Source: Desulfobacterales bacterium
Lineage (GTDB): Bacteria > Desulfobacterota > Desulfobacteria > Desulfobacterales > JAIPEE01
DNA length: 34,831 bases
Assembly: GCA_021737275.1 (NCBI GenBank)
Contig: JAIPEE010000038.1
Coordinates: 1 to 34,831, forward strand
Reading direction: 5' to 3'
Below the pieces are notes generated by a model that did not search any database, had not been told where the DNA came from, and saw nothing but the letters and a program-made list of their open reading frames with translations. This document shows positions 15,952 through 24,666 of the stretch, one piece after another (position 1 is the stretch's first letter; each line of letters begins with the position of its first letter). The translations under genes and the position numbers were made by a program.

Positions 15952-18345
15952 TTATAGCGCATGTATTGTTCTTTGAATTATATCATCTTGCATTTCGCGA
16001 CATAATTCGACAAAGTATGCGCTATAACCAGCGACTCTGACTATTAAAGATTTATATTGGTCAGGATTTTTTTGCGCTTCACGAAGCATCTCACTATCGA
16101 TAGTATTGAACTGGATGTGATATATATTTAAATCTACAAAAGATCTTAATAATGCAGCTATTCTTTTTTCTCCATCCACATCCTTTGCTACAAAAGGATC
16201 CAGTCTCATGTTTAATAGGGTCCCAGCGACGTGAGCATCATGATTAATTTTTGAAACCGATTTCAGTACAGCAGTTGGACCATTTCTGTCTGTCCCTCCT
16301 TTAGGAGAACATCCGTCTGCTAAAGGAGTTCCTGATAATCTACCATAAGGGAGGGCCGATACAACTAAACCATGCGGAACATGGGATGCAACCGGGTATA
16401 ATCCTGAAATAAAGTTTGGACCACGAAATGATTTATAACTGGTAATCTCATTAAAAGCAAAGTCGGTCATTTCCCGTGCAAAATTATCCACATAGTCATC
16501 ATCATTTCCAAAAGCAGGGCTTTGATTTATAATCTTTAATTTGAGATTGTCCCGGTTTTCGAAATTATTTTTAATTGCATCAATCATTTGTTCCATGCTA
16601 ACCGATTTGTTGTCATATACAAATTTTTTAATAGTTGCTAACGAGTTGGACAGATCTGCAATTCCGGTTCCAATAAATGCAGGACCTATAGTATATTTTG
16701 CTCCACCAACTGTTATGTCCATACCTTTTTCTAAGCAGCCATCAATAAGAGATGACATAAATGGATATGGCGTGAGCTCGGCATGTAGCTTCTCAGCAAT
16801 ATGACACGCTATAGCTATATTTCTAATAAAATAAGCCAAATGTGCCTTAGTTGCTTCTTTTAATTCATCAAATGTCATATTTATCGGGTCGCCAGTTTTG
16901 GGGCCGATCTGCTTATTCCCATTCATAAGACTGATGCCATTTGTGAGAGCAAATTCGATTGCTGACGCAAAATTATAGTGCCCCCCATCTGTCCATTTTG
17001 ACATTTTCCCTGGTATATAAGGTTCGACACAACCGACTAGTTGATAATTTCTAGCATCTTCAATGGTCGCTCCTGTTTGAAGCATCATTTTAATTGCTGC
17101 TTCATCGTTATGAATAGCTGGAAATCCAGTGCCCATTTTTGATAATTTTGCAACAGCTAATAAAAATTCCTCTGGACTTTGTTTATAAATTCGAACTGCT
17201 AATGATGGAGAATGCAGTTGAACATCCATTTTTGCTTTGATAAATTTATATGACAGCTCATTGGTAGCATCACTTCCATCAGGTTTGACACCACCGACAG
17301 TTATGTTTTGGTAAGGCTGATAGCCTGCAAAATACATAGCCGCATTTTTGCTTAAAAACCATGTATTTTCAGCAAACTTTAGGTATAAACACTCTATTAT
17401 TTCTAAAACTTCATTCTCAGAAAGCTCCTTTTTTTCAATATCACTTTTATAAAAAGGAAATAGATATTGATCAACTCTACCGGGTGAATATGAAGGCCCG
17501 TTACCCTCCATGTGGCTACCGATCTGAATAAACCAAAGTAATTGTACAGCTTCCCAAAAGGTTTGTGCTGGTTCTGCCGGTACCCGTTCACAAATTTTTG
17601 ATAATTTTTTAAGCTCTGCTTTTCGATTCGAATTGGTCTCTTCTTCCATCATTTTATTCGCAAGGTTTGCATATCGCTTCGCCAGCGAGATTAAAGCTTC
17701 TAGAGAAATTATTACGGCGTTATAAAAGTTAATTTTCTCAAAATCCTCTGGAATAGTATAGTTTAAACAAGAAAGTTTCTCTTTTGCTTCATTTATTATA
17801 AAATTGATTCCTTTATTAATTATCATTTCGAAACCAGGCGCAATTTCACCTGGCGCACTTTGTGTTTTAATCTCGACATCAATAATACCTGTTTTTACAG
17901 CGATTTGTTTTACATCTTGTGGTATCTGCTTTATCCAGTGGTCACTGATGGTTTTTCCTTCCCAATAAGGAAAAATACTACTTTTAAGTATTTTCTTTTG
18001 TTTATCTTTAACCTCATAGGGATCTTGGTGTCTTGTATCAAGCGTATCTATTTCATCTTTTAACCAATCGGATGCATGTTCAGGGCAGAAAATAGCAGCT
18101 CTTGGTTTAGATGCAGCGCCACCAATTATCAGCTCATTTCTTGAAATATTTATACTTTTTTTCTGACAATACTCTTTAAATGCTTTAGCCCTTCTGATAA
18201 TTATAGGCTCACCCTCTGTGTTTTTAAAAACATCAGTGTAAATAATAGCTCTCTCAATACAAAGTGAAGGTTGCAATTGGAAATATTTATCTAAAAGCTT
18301 ATTAATACGTTGAAACGGTGAAGTATTATGTTCTTTAATATTCAT
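15952..18345 (-). CDS. Glycyl radical enzyme, diol/hydroxyproline-dehydratase-like clade, substrate unknown
   Basis: A 797-residue glycyl radical enzyme, full length for the family. The C-terminal radical loop is RVAGYSAYF with Gly773; the thiyl cysteine is Cys439 in GCVEP with the general base Glu441. SPGRVDQY (287-294) and Asp453, 14 residues after the cysteine, match positions that bind substrate in glycerol/diol dehydratases. The GxVEP core and RVAGYSAYF ending exclude pyruvate formate-lyase and benzylsuccinate-type enzymes. Where glycerol dehydratase has its substrate-binding His164 (G-H-V/I), this protein has Gly166-Glu167. By my unaided alignment it also lacks the tyrosine that choline TMA-lyase has 17 residues after the cysteine (His456 here). 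It probably eliminates a leaving group from a small hydroxylated or amino compound. GGAGG six bases before the ATG fixes the start. Cytosolic and oxygen-sensitive. Confidence 0.9.
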   Translation of the reverse strand: MNIKEHNTSPFQRINKLLDKYFQLQPSLCIERAIIYTDVFKNTEGEPIIIRRAKAFKEYCQKKSINISRNELIIGGAASKPRAAIFCPEHASDWLKDEIDTLDTRHQDPYEVKDKQKKILKSSIFPYWEGKTISDHWIKQIPQDVKQIAVKTGIIDVEIKTQSAPGEIAPGFEMIINKGINFIINEAKEKLSCLNYTIPEDFEKINFYNAVIISLEALISLAKRYANLANKMMEEETNSNRKAELKKLSKICERVPAEPAQTFWEAVQLLWFIQIGSHMEGNGPSYSPGRVDQYLFPFYKSDIEKKELSENEVLEIIECLYLKFAENTWFLSKNAAMYFAGYQPYQNITVGGVKPDGSDATNELSYKFIKAKMDVQLHSPSLAVRIYKQSPEEFLLAVAKLSKMGTGFPAIHNDEAAIKMMLQTGATIEDARNYQLVGCVEPYIPGKMSKWTDGGHYNFASAIEFALTNGISLMNGNKQIGPKTGDPINMTFDELKEATKAHLAYFIRNIAIACHIAEKLHAELTPYPFMSSLIDGCLEKGMDITVGGAKYTIGPAFIGTGIADLSNSLATIKKFVYDNKSVSMEQMIDAIKNNFENRDNLKLKIINQSPAFGNDDDYVDNFAREMTDFAFNEITSYKSFRGPNFISGLYPVASHVPHGLVVSALPYGRLSGTPLADGCSPKGGTDRNGPTAVLKSVSKINHDAHVAGTLLNMRLDPFVAKDVDGEKRIAALLRSFVDLNIYHIQFNTIDSEMLREAQKNPDQYKSLIVRVAGYSAYFVELCREMQDDIIQRTIHAL

Positions 18346-18858
18346 GATATCCTCCGCTATATTTTAAAAATATATATTATGAATTCAAGCAGATATTTTA
18401 CATAGGTCGTGAATTTTTTTCTCAGTGCAAATTTTTAAATTCGAGATTAAACCATCCTGTACAAAGTGCACAAACTACTATAATGTTACAATTAATTTGT
18501 TTTAACAACTTATATTATTAGTCTAAAATATGCATATGTAGGTTAATTTTTTTATTCTATTTTATTATCCTTATAAAGGTGTTTACACCATTATAATATG
18601 TATTTTTACGCTAATATCAATAGCGAATAATCAAATTTACAAACATATAAAAATTATAATTTCCTATTGATGTTGTATCAATAATTTTTTAATATGCAAT
18701 TTGCTACTTGTTGAATTGTAATATTCTAATATGTCATTAAATAATTATTTCCTAATTTTATTTTAAAACAGTGTTTTATAATATGTTTTGAAATTTTCTA
18801 ATATAATGCTTCAGAATAATTATTGATTAAATATTTTCACTAATTTTCAAAATAAACT
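18346..18858. other. 513-base AT-rich regulatory gap upstream of the glycyl radical enzyme
   Basis: No coding frame is convincing on either strand. It is extremely AT-rich. It holds the enzyme's ribosome site (GGAGG, near 18352-18356), a perfect interrupted palindrome at 18665-18683, and two AGTGCA copies around 18434-18480. I found no -24/-12 promoter and no clear sigma-70 promoter. Its length suggests that the enzyme and activase have their own regulated promoter. Confidence 0.45.
18665..18683. promoter_or_regulatory. Perfect interrupted palindrome, operator candidate
   Basis: TATTGATGTTGTATCAATA has 7-base perfect arms around GTTGT, about 320 bases upstream of the glycyl radical enzyme start and in no gene. 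It may be a regulator-binding site; the TTGAT half differs from the TGATGCA sites near 28,800-28,990. Confidence 0.4.
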
Positions 18859-19563
18859 TTATAATCCAAGATACGCCTTTTTAATATGTTCATTATTTTG
18901 GAGTTCAATATTTGTTCCTCGAAATACGATACGTCCAGTTTCTAATACATATCCTTTATCAGAAAGCTTCAAAGCCAAGCTAGCATTTTGTTCAATCAAT
19001 AAAATAGAGATATTTTTAGTTGAAATTTGTTTTATAATTAAAGCGACTTCTTTAGTAAGCAATGGAGATATTCCCAAAGAGGGTTCATCAAGAAGAAGTA
19101 TTTTAGGTTTCGCCATCAAACCTCTACCAATAGCAAGCATTTGTTGCTGGCCACCACTTAATTTTGATGCTTCTCGATTCTTTGCAATTTTAAGATCAGG
19201 AAAATATTCAAACACTTCGTTTAAATCCTTTTTTATTTCATCTTCATTGTTTCTTAAAAATGCACCAATTAAAAGATTATCCAAAATATTCATTTCTAAA
19301 AAAAGGTGTTTACCTTCTGGTACATGTACAATACCTCTTGAAACAATTTGTTCTGGCGTTAATCCATCTATTCTCTCATCATTTAAATATATTTTCCCTT
19401 CAGTTAAAGGTGCCAATCCTGAAATAGCACGTAAACAAGTACTTTTCCCTGCGCCGTTAGATCCAATCAGTGTTGTTATTGATCCTTCTTTCACTTCAAT
19501 TGAGATATCATCAATGGCGTTTACTTGGCCATAATGAACCGATACATTTTCTAGCTTTAACAT
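18859..19563 (-). CDS. livF: ABC transporter ATPase LivF (second system)
   Basis: A 234-residue nucleotide-binding protein with Walker A GSNGAGKST, signature LSGGQQQML, Walker B PKILLLDEPSLGISP and switch region ILLIEQN, all canonical for LivF. Its start overlaps the end of livG by seven bases. It is the last gene of the second importer; the glycyl radical enzyme follows after 513 bases on the same strand. Confidence 0.9.
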   Translation of the reverse strand: MLKLENVSVHYGQVNAIDDISIEVKEGSITTLIGSNGAGKSTCLRAISGLAPLTEGKIYLNDERIDGLTPEQIVSRGIVHVPEGKHLFLEMNILDNLLIGAFLRNNEDEIKKDLNEVFEYFPDLKIAKNREASKLSGGQQQMLAIGRGLMAKPKILLLDEPSLGISPLLTKEVALIIKQISTKNISILLIEQNASLALKLSDKGYVLETGRIVFRGTNIELQNNEHIKKAYLGL

Positions 19564-20351
19564 AATATTAAGTCATCCTCATCATCTGGGCTCCCCAAAT
19601 AAGCTTCAATCACCAATGAATTTTCACACACATTTTCAGGAGGACCTTCTGCAATTTTTTGACCAAAGTTTATTACAGTTAACTTATCACATGTGCTCAT
19701 AACAGCTCGCATGTTATGCTCAACAATTAAAATTGTAATGCCTTTTTCTCGAAGGCATTTTATTTTTTTCATTGTGTTTAGAGCTTCGACAGAGTTCATT
19801 CCTGTAATGGGCTCATCTAGCATAAGTAATTTTGGTTCTGTAGCCAAAGCTATAGCTATACCTAATGATCTTTGGTGGCCGTGTGGTAGTTCGCCAGCAA
19901 TTTCATTTTTTAGTTCTAAAAGACCCATAAACTCGAGCAATTCCAGAGACATTCGCATTGCTTCCTTTTCTTTTTCTTTAACTTTTCCTAACCCCAATAA
20001 TTGCGCAATAACGCCTATATTAACATGAAGATGATGTCCAATAAGAACATTTTGAAGTACTGTCATATCTTTTAATAACACATCAAGTTGAAATGTTCTG
20101 GCTATACCGTTTTTAACAATCGTGGATGGAGCGCTTCCAGTTATATTTTTTCCTTGCCATACTATCTTTCCTTTATTTGGAGTTAAAAATCCACTAATTA
20201 AATTAAATAATGTTGTTTTCCCAGCACCATTTGGGCCAATTAAACCTCGTATTTCTCCTTGTTCTAATTTTAAATCAATATCATGAACAACAAGGTTTTT
20301 GCCGAAACTTTTAAATAACCCTTCAACATTTAAAAAATATTTTTCAATCAT
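19557..20351 (-). CDS. livG: ABC transporter ATPase LivG (second system)
   Basis: A 264-residue nucleotide-binding protein. Walker A is GPNGAGKTT, the Q-loop is in ARTFQLDVLLKDMTV, the signature LPHGHQR is the relaxed form common in LivG, Walker B is PKLLMLDEPITGMN, and the switch region is ILIVEHNMR. The open frame extends upstream to a TTG at 20363, but the ATG at 20351 has GAGG at proper distance and is the better start, leaving 21 bases after livM. It overlaps livF by seven bases. Confidence 0.9.
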   Translation of the reverse strand: MIEKYFLNVEGLFKSFGKNLVVHDIDLKLEQGEIRGLIGPNGAGKTTLFNLISGFLTPNKGKIVWQGKNITGSAPSTIVKNGIARTFQLDVLLKDMTVLQNVLIGHHLHVNIGVIAQLLGLGKVKEKEKEAMRMSLELLEFMGLLELKNEIAGELPHGHQRSLGIAIALATEPKLLMLDEPITGMNSVEALNTMKKIKCLREKGITILIVEHNMRAVMSTCDKLTVINFGQKIAEGPPENVCENSLVIEAYLGSPDDEDDLILC

Positions 20352-20372
20352 AATTCGCCTCAAATAAATATA

Positions 20373-21350
20373 TTATTTAACTTTAGGGTTATAAAGTTTC
20401 CATAATTTTCTTACTTTTCTTGGTAATCCCTCCAATCCTTCAGGCAGAAAAAGAACGGTAACTATCAAAATAAACCCATAAACCATCGGTAACCATTCTG
20501 CTAAATTACGCAAAAGTATTTGTACAATTGTCAAAACCGTAACACCTAACAACGGACCAATAAAGGTTTTTGTCCCCCCAAAAAGAACCCAGACAATTAA
20601 GTAAAGAGTTGTTAAAAAACCAAAGGCTGAAGGATCGATTGATTGATAACGATGTGCAAAAACTACTCCGGCTATTCCAGCAAAGAAAGCTCCTATAACA
20701 AAAGATATCATCTTATATTGAGTCGCCTTAATGCCAACACTATTAACAATTCTGTCCTCCATTTCAATAGCTTTAAGCGTGTACCCGATTCGAGATTCAT
20801 CTATTCGATATAAAATGATTAAAGAAACTCCTGTTATTAGGAACGTTAAATAGTAATATGGTATTGAATCATAGAAATTAATTGAAAATAATCCAGGAAT
20901 TATAATTTCATTTGGAACGGGAATCATAACAATACCTCGATGGCCACCAAATGGATAGCGAATTCTTGTCCATGCAAGTCTCATTGCTTCACCTGCTGCA
21001 AATGAGGCGATAAAAAATGCAAAACCTTTAATTCGAACTAAAGGAAAACTCATCACCCAACTAATCAAAGCAGCAACTGCACCACCAGTAGGAAGGGTAA
21101 TCCAGAAAGGCCAACCATAATATCTAGTTAAGATTGCACTTGTGTAAGCTCCAAGTCCCATTAGAGGAATGTGAGCTAAGGACCACCCACCCATCGTAGT
21201 TATCAATCTGAAGCTTGATACTAAAATAAAATTTATAAGAAGTGTAATAGCTACATCGCGATGATATTCACTAAGTAAAAAAGGCAAACCAATAAATGCT
21301 AATGTAATAATCAAAAATCCGTAGAATTTGGATGAATTATTTTTCTGCAT
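20373..21350 (-). CDS. livM: Branched-chain-type ABC permease LivM (second system)
   Basis: A 325-residue inner-membrane permease with about nine hydrophobic segments. It has the LivM-type GGWSLAHIPLMGLGAYTSAIL segment (about 54-73), the coupling loop ESRIGYTLKAIEMEDRIVNSVGI and a C-terminal LFLPEGLEGLPRKVRK end. It overlaps livH by 14 bases. Pairs with LivH, LivG and LivF of the same operon. Confidence 0.9.
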   Translation of the reverse strand: MQKNNSSKFYGFLIITLAFIGLPFLLSEYHRDVAITLLINFILVSSFRLITTMGGWSLAHIPLMGLGAYTSAILTRYYGWPFWITLPTGGAVAALISWVMSFPLVRIKGFAFFIASFAAGEAMRLAWTRIRYPFGGHRGIVMIPVPNEIIIPGLFSINFYDSIPYYYLTFLITGVSLIILYRIDESRIGYTLKAIEMEDRIVNSVGIKATQYKMISFVIGAFFAGIAGVVFAHRYQSIDPSAFGFLTTLYLIVWVLFGGTKTFIGPLLGVTVLTIVQILLRNLAEWLPMVYGFILIVTVLFLPEGLEGLPRKVRKLWKLYNPKVK

Positions 21351-22200
21351 ACCCTAGTATTCCTTGTGGTCTAATAGATAGAAATGTCAACATAAATACA
21401 CTCGAAACGATCGAAGCAACAGTTGAATCGAATATTGTTGATACTATAGTATTCAAATAACCGAAAACCAAGGCAGCTATTATTGTTCCTTTTATGTTGC
21501 CTGCACCTCCGACAATTACTACAACAAAACATGTCCAAATTACTGAATGACCCATATAAGGTGTAACTGACATTATTGGGGCCATTAAGGCTCCGGCCAG
21601 ACCAGCCATTGCTGATCCAATCCCTAATGCTATAGCCGCACACTTATTGACATTTATACCATACAATGACGCAGCTTCGCTATCTAAAGCAACTGCTCGT
21701 AGTGCACGGCCCCATTTTGAATTTCTGAGGAAATAAAAAAAACCCAAAAAAACAATAACTGCAGAAGGTAAAATTATAACACGTTGCCAGCCAATTGTCA
21801 CACCAAATATATCTAATGCTCCTTTAAAAACAGCTGGAACAGGTTTTACATGTCCAACTCCCCACATCCGAGCTACAAACACCTGAATAATAAAGACCAT
21901 TCCGACAGAAATTATAAAACTACTAAGTGCTTTTCCTCTTACCGGCCTAAATATTATCCTTTCGACAATAATTCCTAATAATCCAACAAGTATTGTCGCA
22001 ATCCCAACCGCCAGAAAGAATGGCCAGTGATGTATAGCGTATAGTTGCCAAACAGTATAGGCTCCAATCATATAAAACTCGCCATGAGCATAATTCACAG
22101 TGTTCATAACTCCAAAGGTAAGGCTAAGACCAACTGCTATAATTGCGTAGAACGCACTGGCGATAAGACCATTAGCAATTGTTTGCAAAATAAGTTCCAT
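21337..22200 (-). CDS. livH: Branched-chain-type ABC permease LivH (second system)
   Basis: A 287-residue inner-membrane permease with the family N-terminus (GLIASAFYAIIAVGLSLTFG, then NYAHGEFYMIGAY), the coupling loop WGRALRAVALDSEAASLYGI and the C-terminal SIRPQGILG. About eight hydrophobic spans. It follows the binding-protein gene after 87 bases that hold a long stem-loop, and overlaps livM by 14 bases. Confidence 0.9.
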   Translation of the reverse strand: MELILQTIANGLIASAFYAIIAVGLSLTFGVMNTVNYAHGEFYMIGAYTVWQLYAIHHWPFFLAVGIATILVGLLGIIVERIIFRPVRGKALSSFIISVGMVFIIQVFVARMWGVGHVKPVPAVFKGALDIFGVTIGWQRVIILPSAVIVFLGFFYFLRNSKWGRALRAVALDSEAASLYGINVNKCAAIALGIGSAMAGLAGALMAPIMSVTPYMGHSVIWTCFVVVIVGGAGNIKGTIIAALVFGYLNTIVSTIFDSTVASIVSSVFMLTFLSIRPQGILGYAEK

Positions 22201-22220
22201 TCGCTTTAATACACCTCTCC

Positions 22221-22262
22221 ATAAGAAAGAATATCATATTTTTTTTAGATATTCTTTCTTAT
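22221..22262. promoter_or_regulatory. Long stem-loop between binding-protein and permease genes
   Basis: ATAAGAAAGAATATC (22221-22235) and GATATTCTTTCTTAT (22248-22262) form a perfect 15-bp stem with a 12-base loop. It sits between the binding-protein stop and livH. On the minus strand no U-run follows, so rather than a full terminator it is probably an mRNA-stabilising or processing element that keeps the binding protein in excess over the membrane parts, a known arrangement in importer operons. Confidence 0.65.
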
Positions 22263-22287
22263 TTAATTAAAGTATTAAGGATATAAA

Positions 22288-23568
22288 TTACCTTTGATTC
22301 CAAAGCAAGTCGTATTTTTTGAGATATTTTAGGGTAACTTCTTTATTTTTGTTATACCATTCGATTATATCATACTTATCTATTGTTACTTCTTCGCCAT
22401 TTAATATCTCAGTTATATACTGAGGTGATATAAGCGAAGTATTTATTCCAAAAACCTCATCGCCCCACCAATTTGAAGAGCCAAGCGTATGTGGTAAATC
22501 TTTAGAAGCCATCAAAGCGTTCCTTACTTTTTCAGGTTCAACAGATCCGGCTTTTTGTGCGCCATATGCCCATATTTGTAGTTGAGTCCTGTATTCATAA
22601 TCAATTGAATAATACTCACGACCTATATCATCTTTACCGCCCTTACCATAACGCTTTTGCCAATCAGAATAAAATTTATTTGCATCAGCTGGCAAAAGTT
22701 TATTATCTAGCCTGGGATAATGACCAACTGCATGATCTAGAAAGGACTTTGGAACCTTCGCAAATAGATCAGTTAATTCATATTCGCTAGTTTCAATTTG
22801 CCCTTTAAAACCTTGTAAATATAACTGCTCAACAAGATGTGCCCGGTACTCTGGCCAGGATGCACATAAGGAAACAACATCTGGTTTTGTTGCAAGAATT
22901 GCACTGATAATAGGGGCAAAATCTGTTGTTTCAGTGCTGTAAAATTTTGAATATACAATTTCCATGTTATTTGCTTCTGCAGCAGCCATAGCCCATGCCA
23001 TAGAACCACGTCCCGAAACTTCATCTTGAACTGTTAATGCAATTTTTTTATTTAGCGGATATTTGTCTGCAATATATTGTATAGAAACACAATGATACAT
23101 TGGATAGTTCTCAGATATTCCCATGTAGTAAGGATGTTCTGGTGCACATGTATCAGACGTCAAACCCATCACTATTACTTTTTGCCTTGTTACAAATGGT
23201 TGAATTGCAGTTGCATCAGCACCTCCCTGTGTCTGCAATAAAACAACATTATCTTGTAAAATTAGCTTTTTAACACCATCAATGGCTTTACTCGGAACAC
23301 CCTCCGTATCATATTTAATTATTTTAATTTTATATGTGTCATTTCCAACTTTAAGCCCGCCCTTGGAGTTCTGTTCATCTACCCATATATTTACTCCTGT
23401 AAGTCCTGGCAAACACCAACCAGATGCAGGGCCAGATAGCGGTCCAAGATAACCAATATTTACCGTTTTTGTTTCTGCAATAGGTTCCGAAATACTAATA
23501 CCGAGTGTAAAGATTATAGTAATTAATAACAAAAACAAAATTTCGAATCTTCCATAATTACATTTCAT
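22288..23568 (-). CDS. Periplasmic substrate-binding protein of second Liv-type importer
   Basis: A 426-residue type I binding protein (Peripla_BP_6 family). Signal peptide: basic MKCNYGR, hydrophobic core 9-26, likely cleavage after Ala31 (EPIA|ET). The mature part starts VNIGYLGPLSGPASGW, the expected first strand and ligand loop. Several tryptophans and tyrosines occur in the C-terminal half, which may matter for an aromatic-caged quaternary or amine ligand, but this is speculative. First gene of the second importer, 288 bases after the SDR gene, with AGGAGA ahead of the ATG. The ligand is unknown. Confidence 0.9.
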   Translation of the reverse strand: MKCNYGRFEILFLLLITIIFTLGISISEPIAETKTVNIGYLGPLSGPASGWCLPGLTGVNIWVDEQNSKGGLKVGNDTYKIKIIKYDTEGVPSKAIDGVKKLILQDNVVLLQTQGGADATAIQPFVTRQKVIVMGLTSDTCAPEHPYYMGISENYPMYHCVSIQYIADKYPLNKKIALTVQDEVSGRGSMAWAMAAAEANNMEIVYSKFYSTETTDFAPIISAILATKPDVVSLCASWPEYRAHLVEQLYLQGFKGQIETSEYELTDLFAKVPKSFLDHAVGHYPRLDNKLLPADANKFYSDWQKRYGKGGKDDIGREYYSIDYEYRTQLQIWAYGAQKAGSVEPEKVRNALMASKDLPHTLGSSNWWGDEVFGINTSLISPQYITEILNGEEVTIDKYDIIEWYNKNKEVTLKYLKKYDLLWNQR

Positions 23569-23671
23569 AACGTTTTCTCCTATTCGTTAATTTCGTATTT
23601 AATTTTATGTAGAACCTTTTACAAAAAAATGTTTATCTTGAAAACACATTAAATACAATATAGCGTTTGAG

Positions 23672-23689
23672 TCATTCAGTAAAAGTCAT
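23672..23689 (-). CDS. Possible five-codon leader ORF with strong ribosome site
   Basis: On the minus strand ATG ACT TTT ACT GAA TGA is preceded by AAAGGAGATG at an ideal distance, about 100 bases before the binding-protein ATG. So good a Shine-Dalgarno with no long gene behind it suggests a leader peptide or a ribosome-stalling/standby site; it may also be chance or the vestige of a lost gene start. Confidence 0.25.
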   Translation of the reverse strand: MTFTE

Positions 23690-23856
23690 AATCATCTCCT
23701 TTCCTGAGTATAATTTTTTTAAACTCAATAAAAACACCAAAATTAACGATTAATAATTTCGAAGCAAGCTTAAACTTAAACCAATACCTCAAGGTAAACA
23801 GTATTTATTTTCATAATTTTATTATATTATTACAATAATATAATTATTTATTGTAT

Positions 23857-24624
23857 TTAAATTACAGTTCTCCCGCCATCAACCATTAACGTATGGCCAA
23901 CACACATACTCGAAGCTTCTGATACGAGATAAATAGCAGCTCCAACAATTTCTTTTACTTTTCCAACCCGACCAATAGGTAATGCATCTATAATCCAATT
24001 TTTGTATTCATCAGTTTCTAGATGTTCTGCAATCATAGGAGTGTCAAAATCGCAAGGTCCAATTGCGTTAACATTTATACCATGCTTAATCCAGTCTACA
24101 CTCAACACACGTGTTAATTGGTTTACTGCACCTTTGCTTGCACAGTAAACAGCTTGATTTGGTACACCTAAATAAGCATCTGTTGAACTAAAATTAACTA
24201 TTTTCCCATATTTCTGTTCAATCATAACCTTGCCCACTGCACGACAACAATAAAATGTTCCGTACAAATTAACTTTTATCACTTCGTCCCATTCTTCATC
24301 TGTTATCTCTTCACAAGGTCCAACTCTAAATATTCCTGCAGCATTCACTAAGATATCAATTCGAGAATATTTTTCTTTTACAAATTTAACCATATCTTCA
24401 ACACTTTTTTTACTCGTGACATCTACATAAAAAAAGTCAGAAGTAGCACCTTTTTCACGAATTTTGTTTATTACTGCTTCGCCACGATCTTTACTCCTTC
24501 CTGTTACCGCAACATTTGCTCCAAAATCTGACAATGCCTCTGCAACAGCAGCGCCCATGCCACTTGTACCTCCTGTAACTATTGCATTCTTACCTTCAAG
24601 AGAAAATATCGATTTGCAATCCAT
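23857..24624 (-). CDS. Short-chain dehydrogenase/reductase (SDR)
   Basis: A 255-residue classical SDR oxidoreductase. The cofactor motif TGGTSGMG spans residues 17-24; NAAG is at 94-97, and the catalytic Ser147, Tyr160 and Lys164 (YxxxK) are present. Arg43 after the second strand (TGRS) suggests NADP(H) preference. Cytosolic; members interconvert alcohols and carbonyls. It lies between the nucleotidyltransferase-like gene (42 bases upstream) and the second importer. I infer that it reduces or oxidises the aldehyde or ketone produced by the glycyl radical enzyme, or oxidises the imported alcohol. AAGGAGG before the ATG fixes the start. Confidence 0.9.
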   Translation of the reverse strand: MDCKSIFSLEGKNAIVTGGTSGMGAAVAEALSDFGANVAVTGRSKDRGEAVINKIREKGATSDFFYVDVTSKKSVEDMVKFVKEKYSRIDILVNAAGIFRVGPCEEITDEEWDEVIKVNLYGTFYCCRAVGKVMIEQKYGKIVNFSSTDAYLGVPNQAVYCASKGAVNQLTRVLSVDWIKHGINVNAIGPCDFDTPMIAEHLETDEYKNWIIDALPIGRVGKVKEIVGAAIYLVSEASSMCVGHTLMVDGGRTVI

Positions 24625-24666
24625 TACGCCTCCTTATTCATATAATTAATTGTTTTTAATAAAGTT

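Noticed and set aside
15952-18345. Naming the glycyl radical enzyme as choline TMA-lyase, isethionate lyase or glycerol dehydratase
   Set aside because: Key pocket residues do not match choline lyase or glycerol dehydratase by unaided alignment, and I cannot recall enough of the isethionate lyase pocket to support that call.
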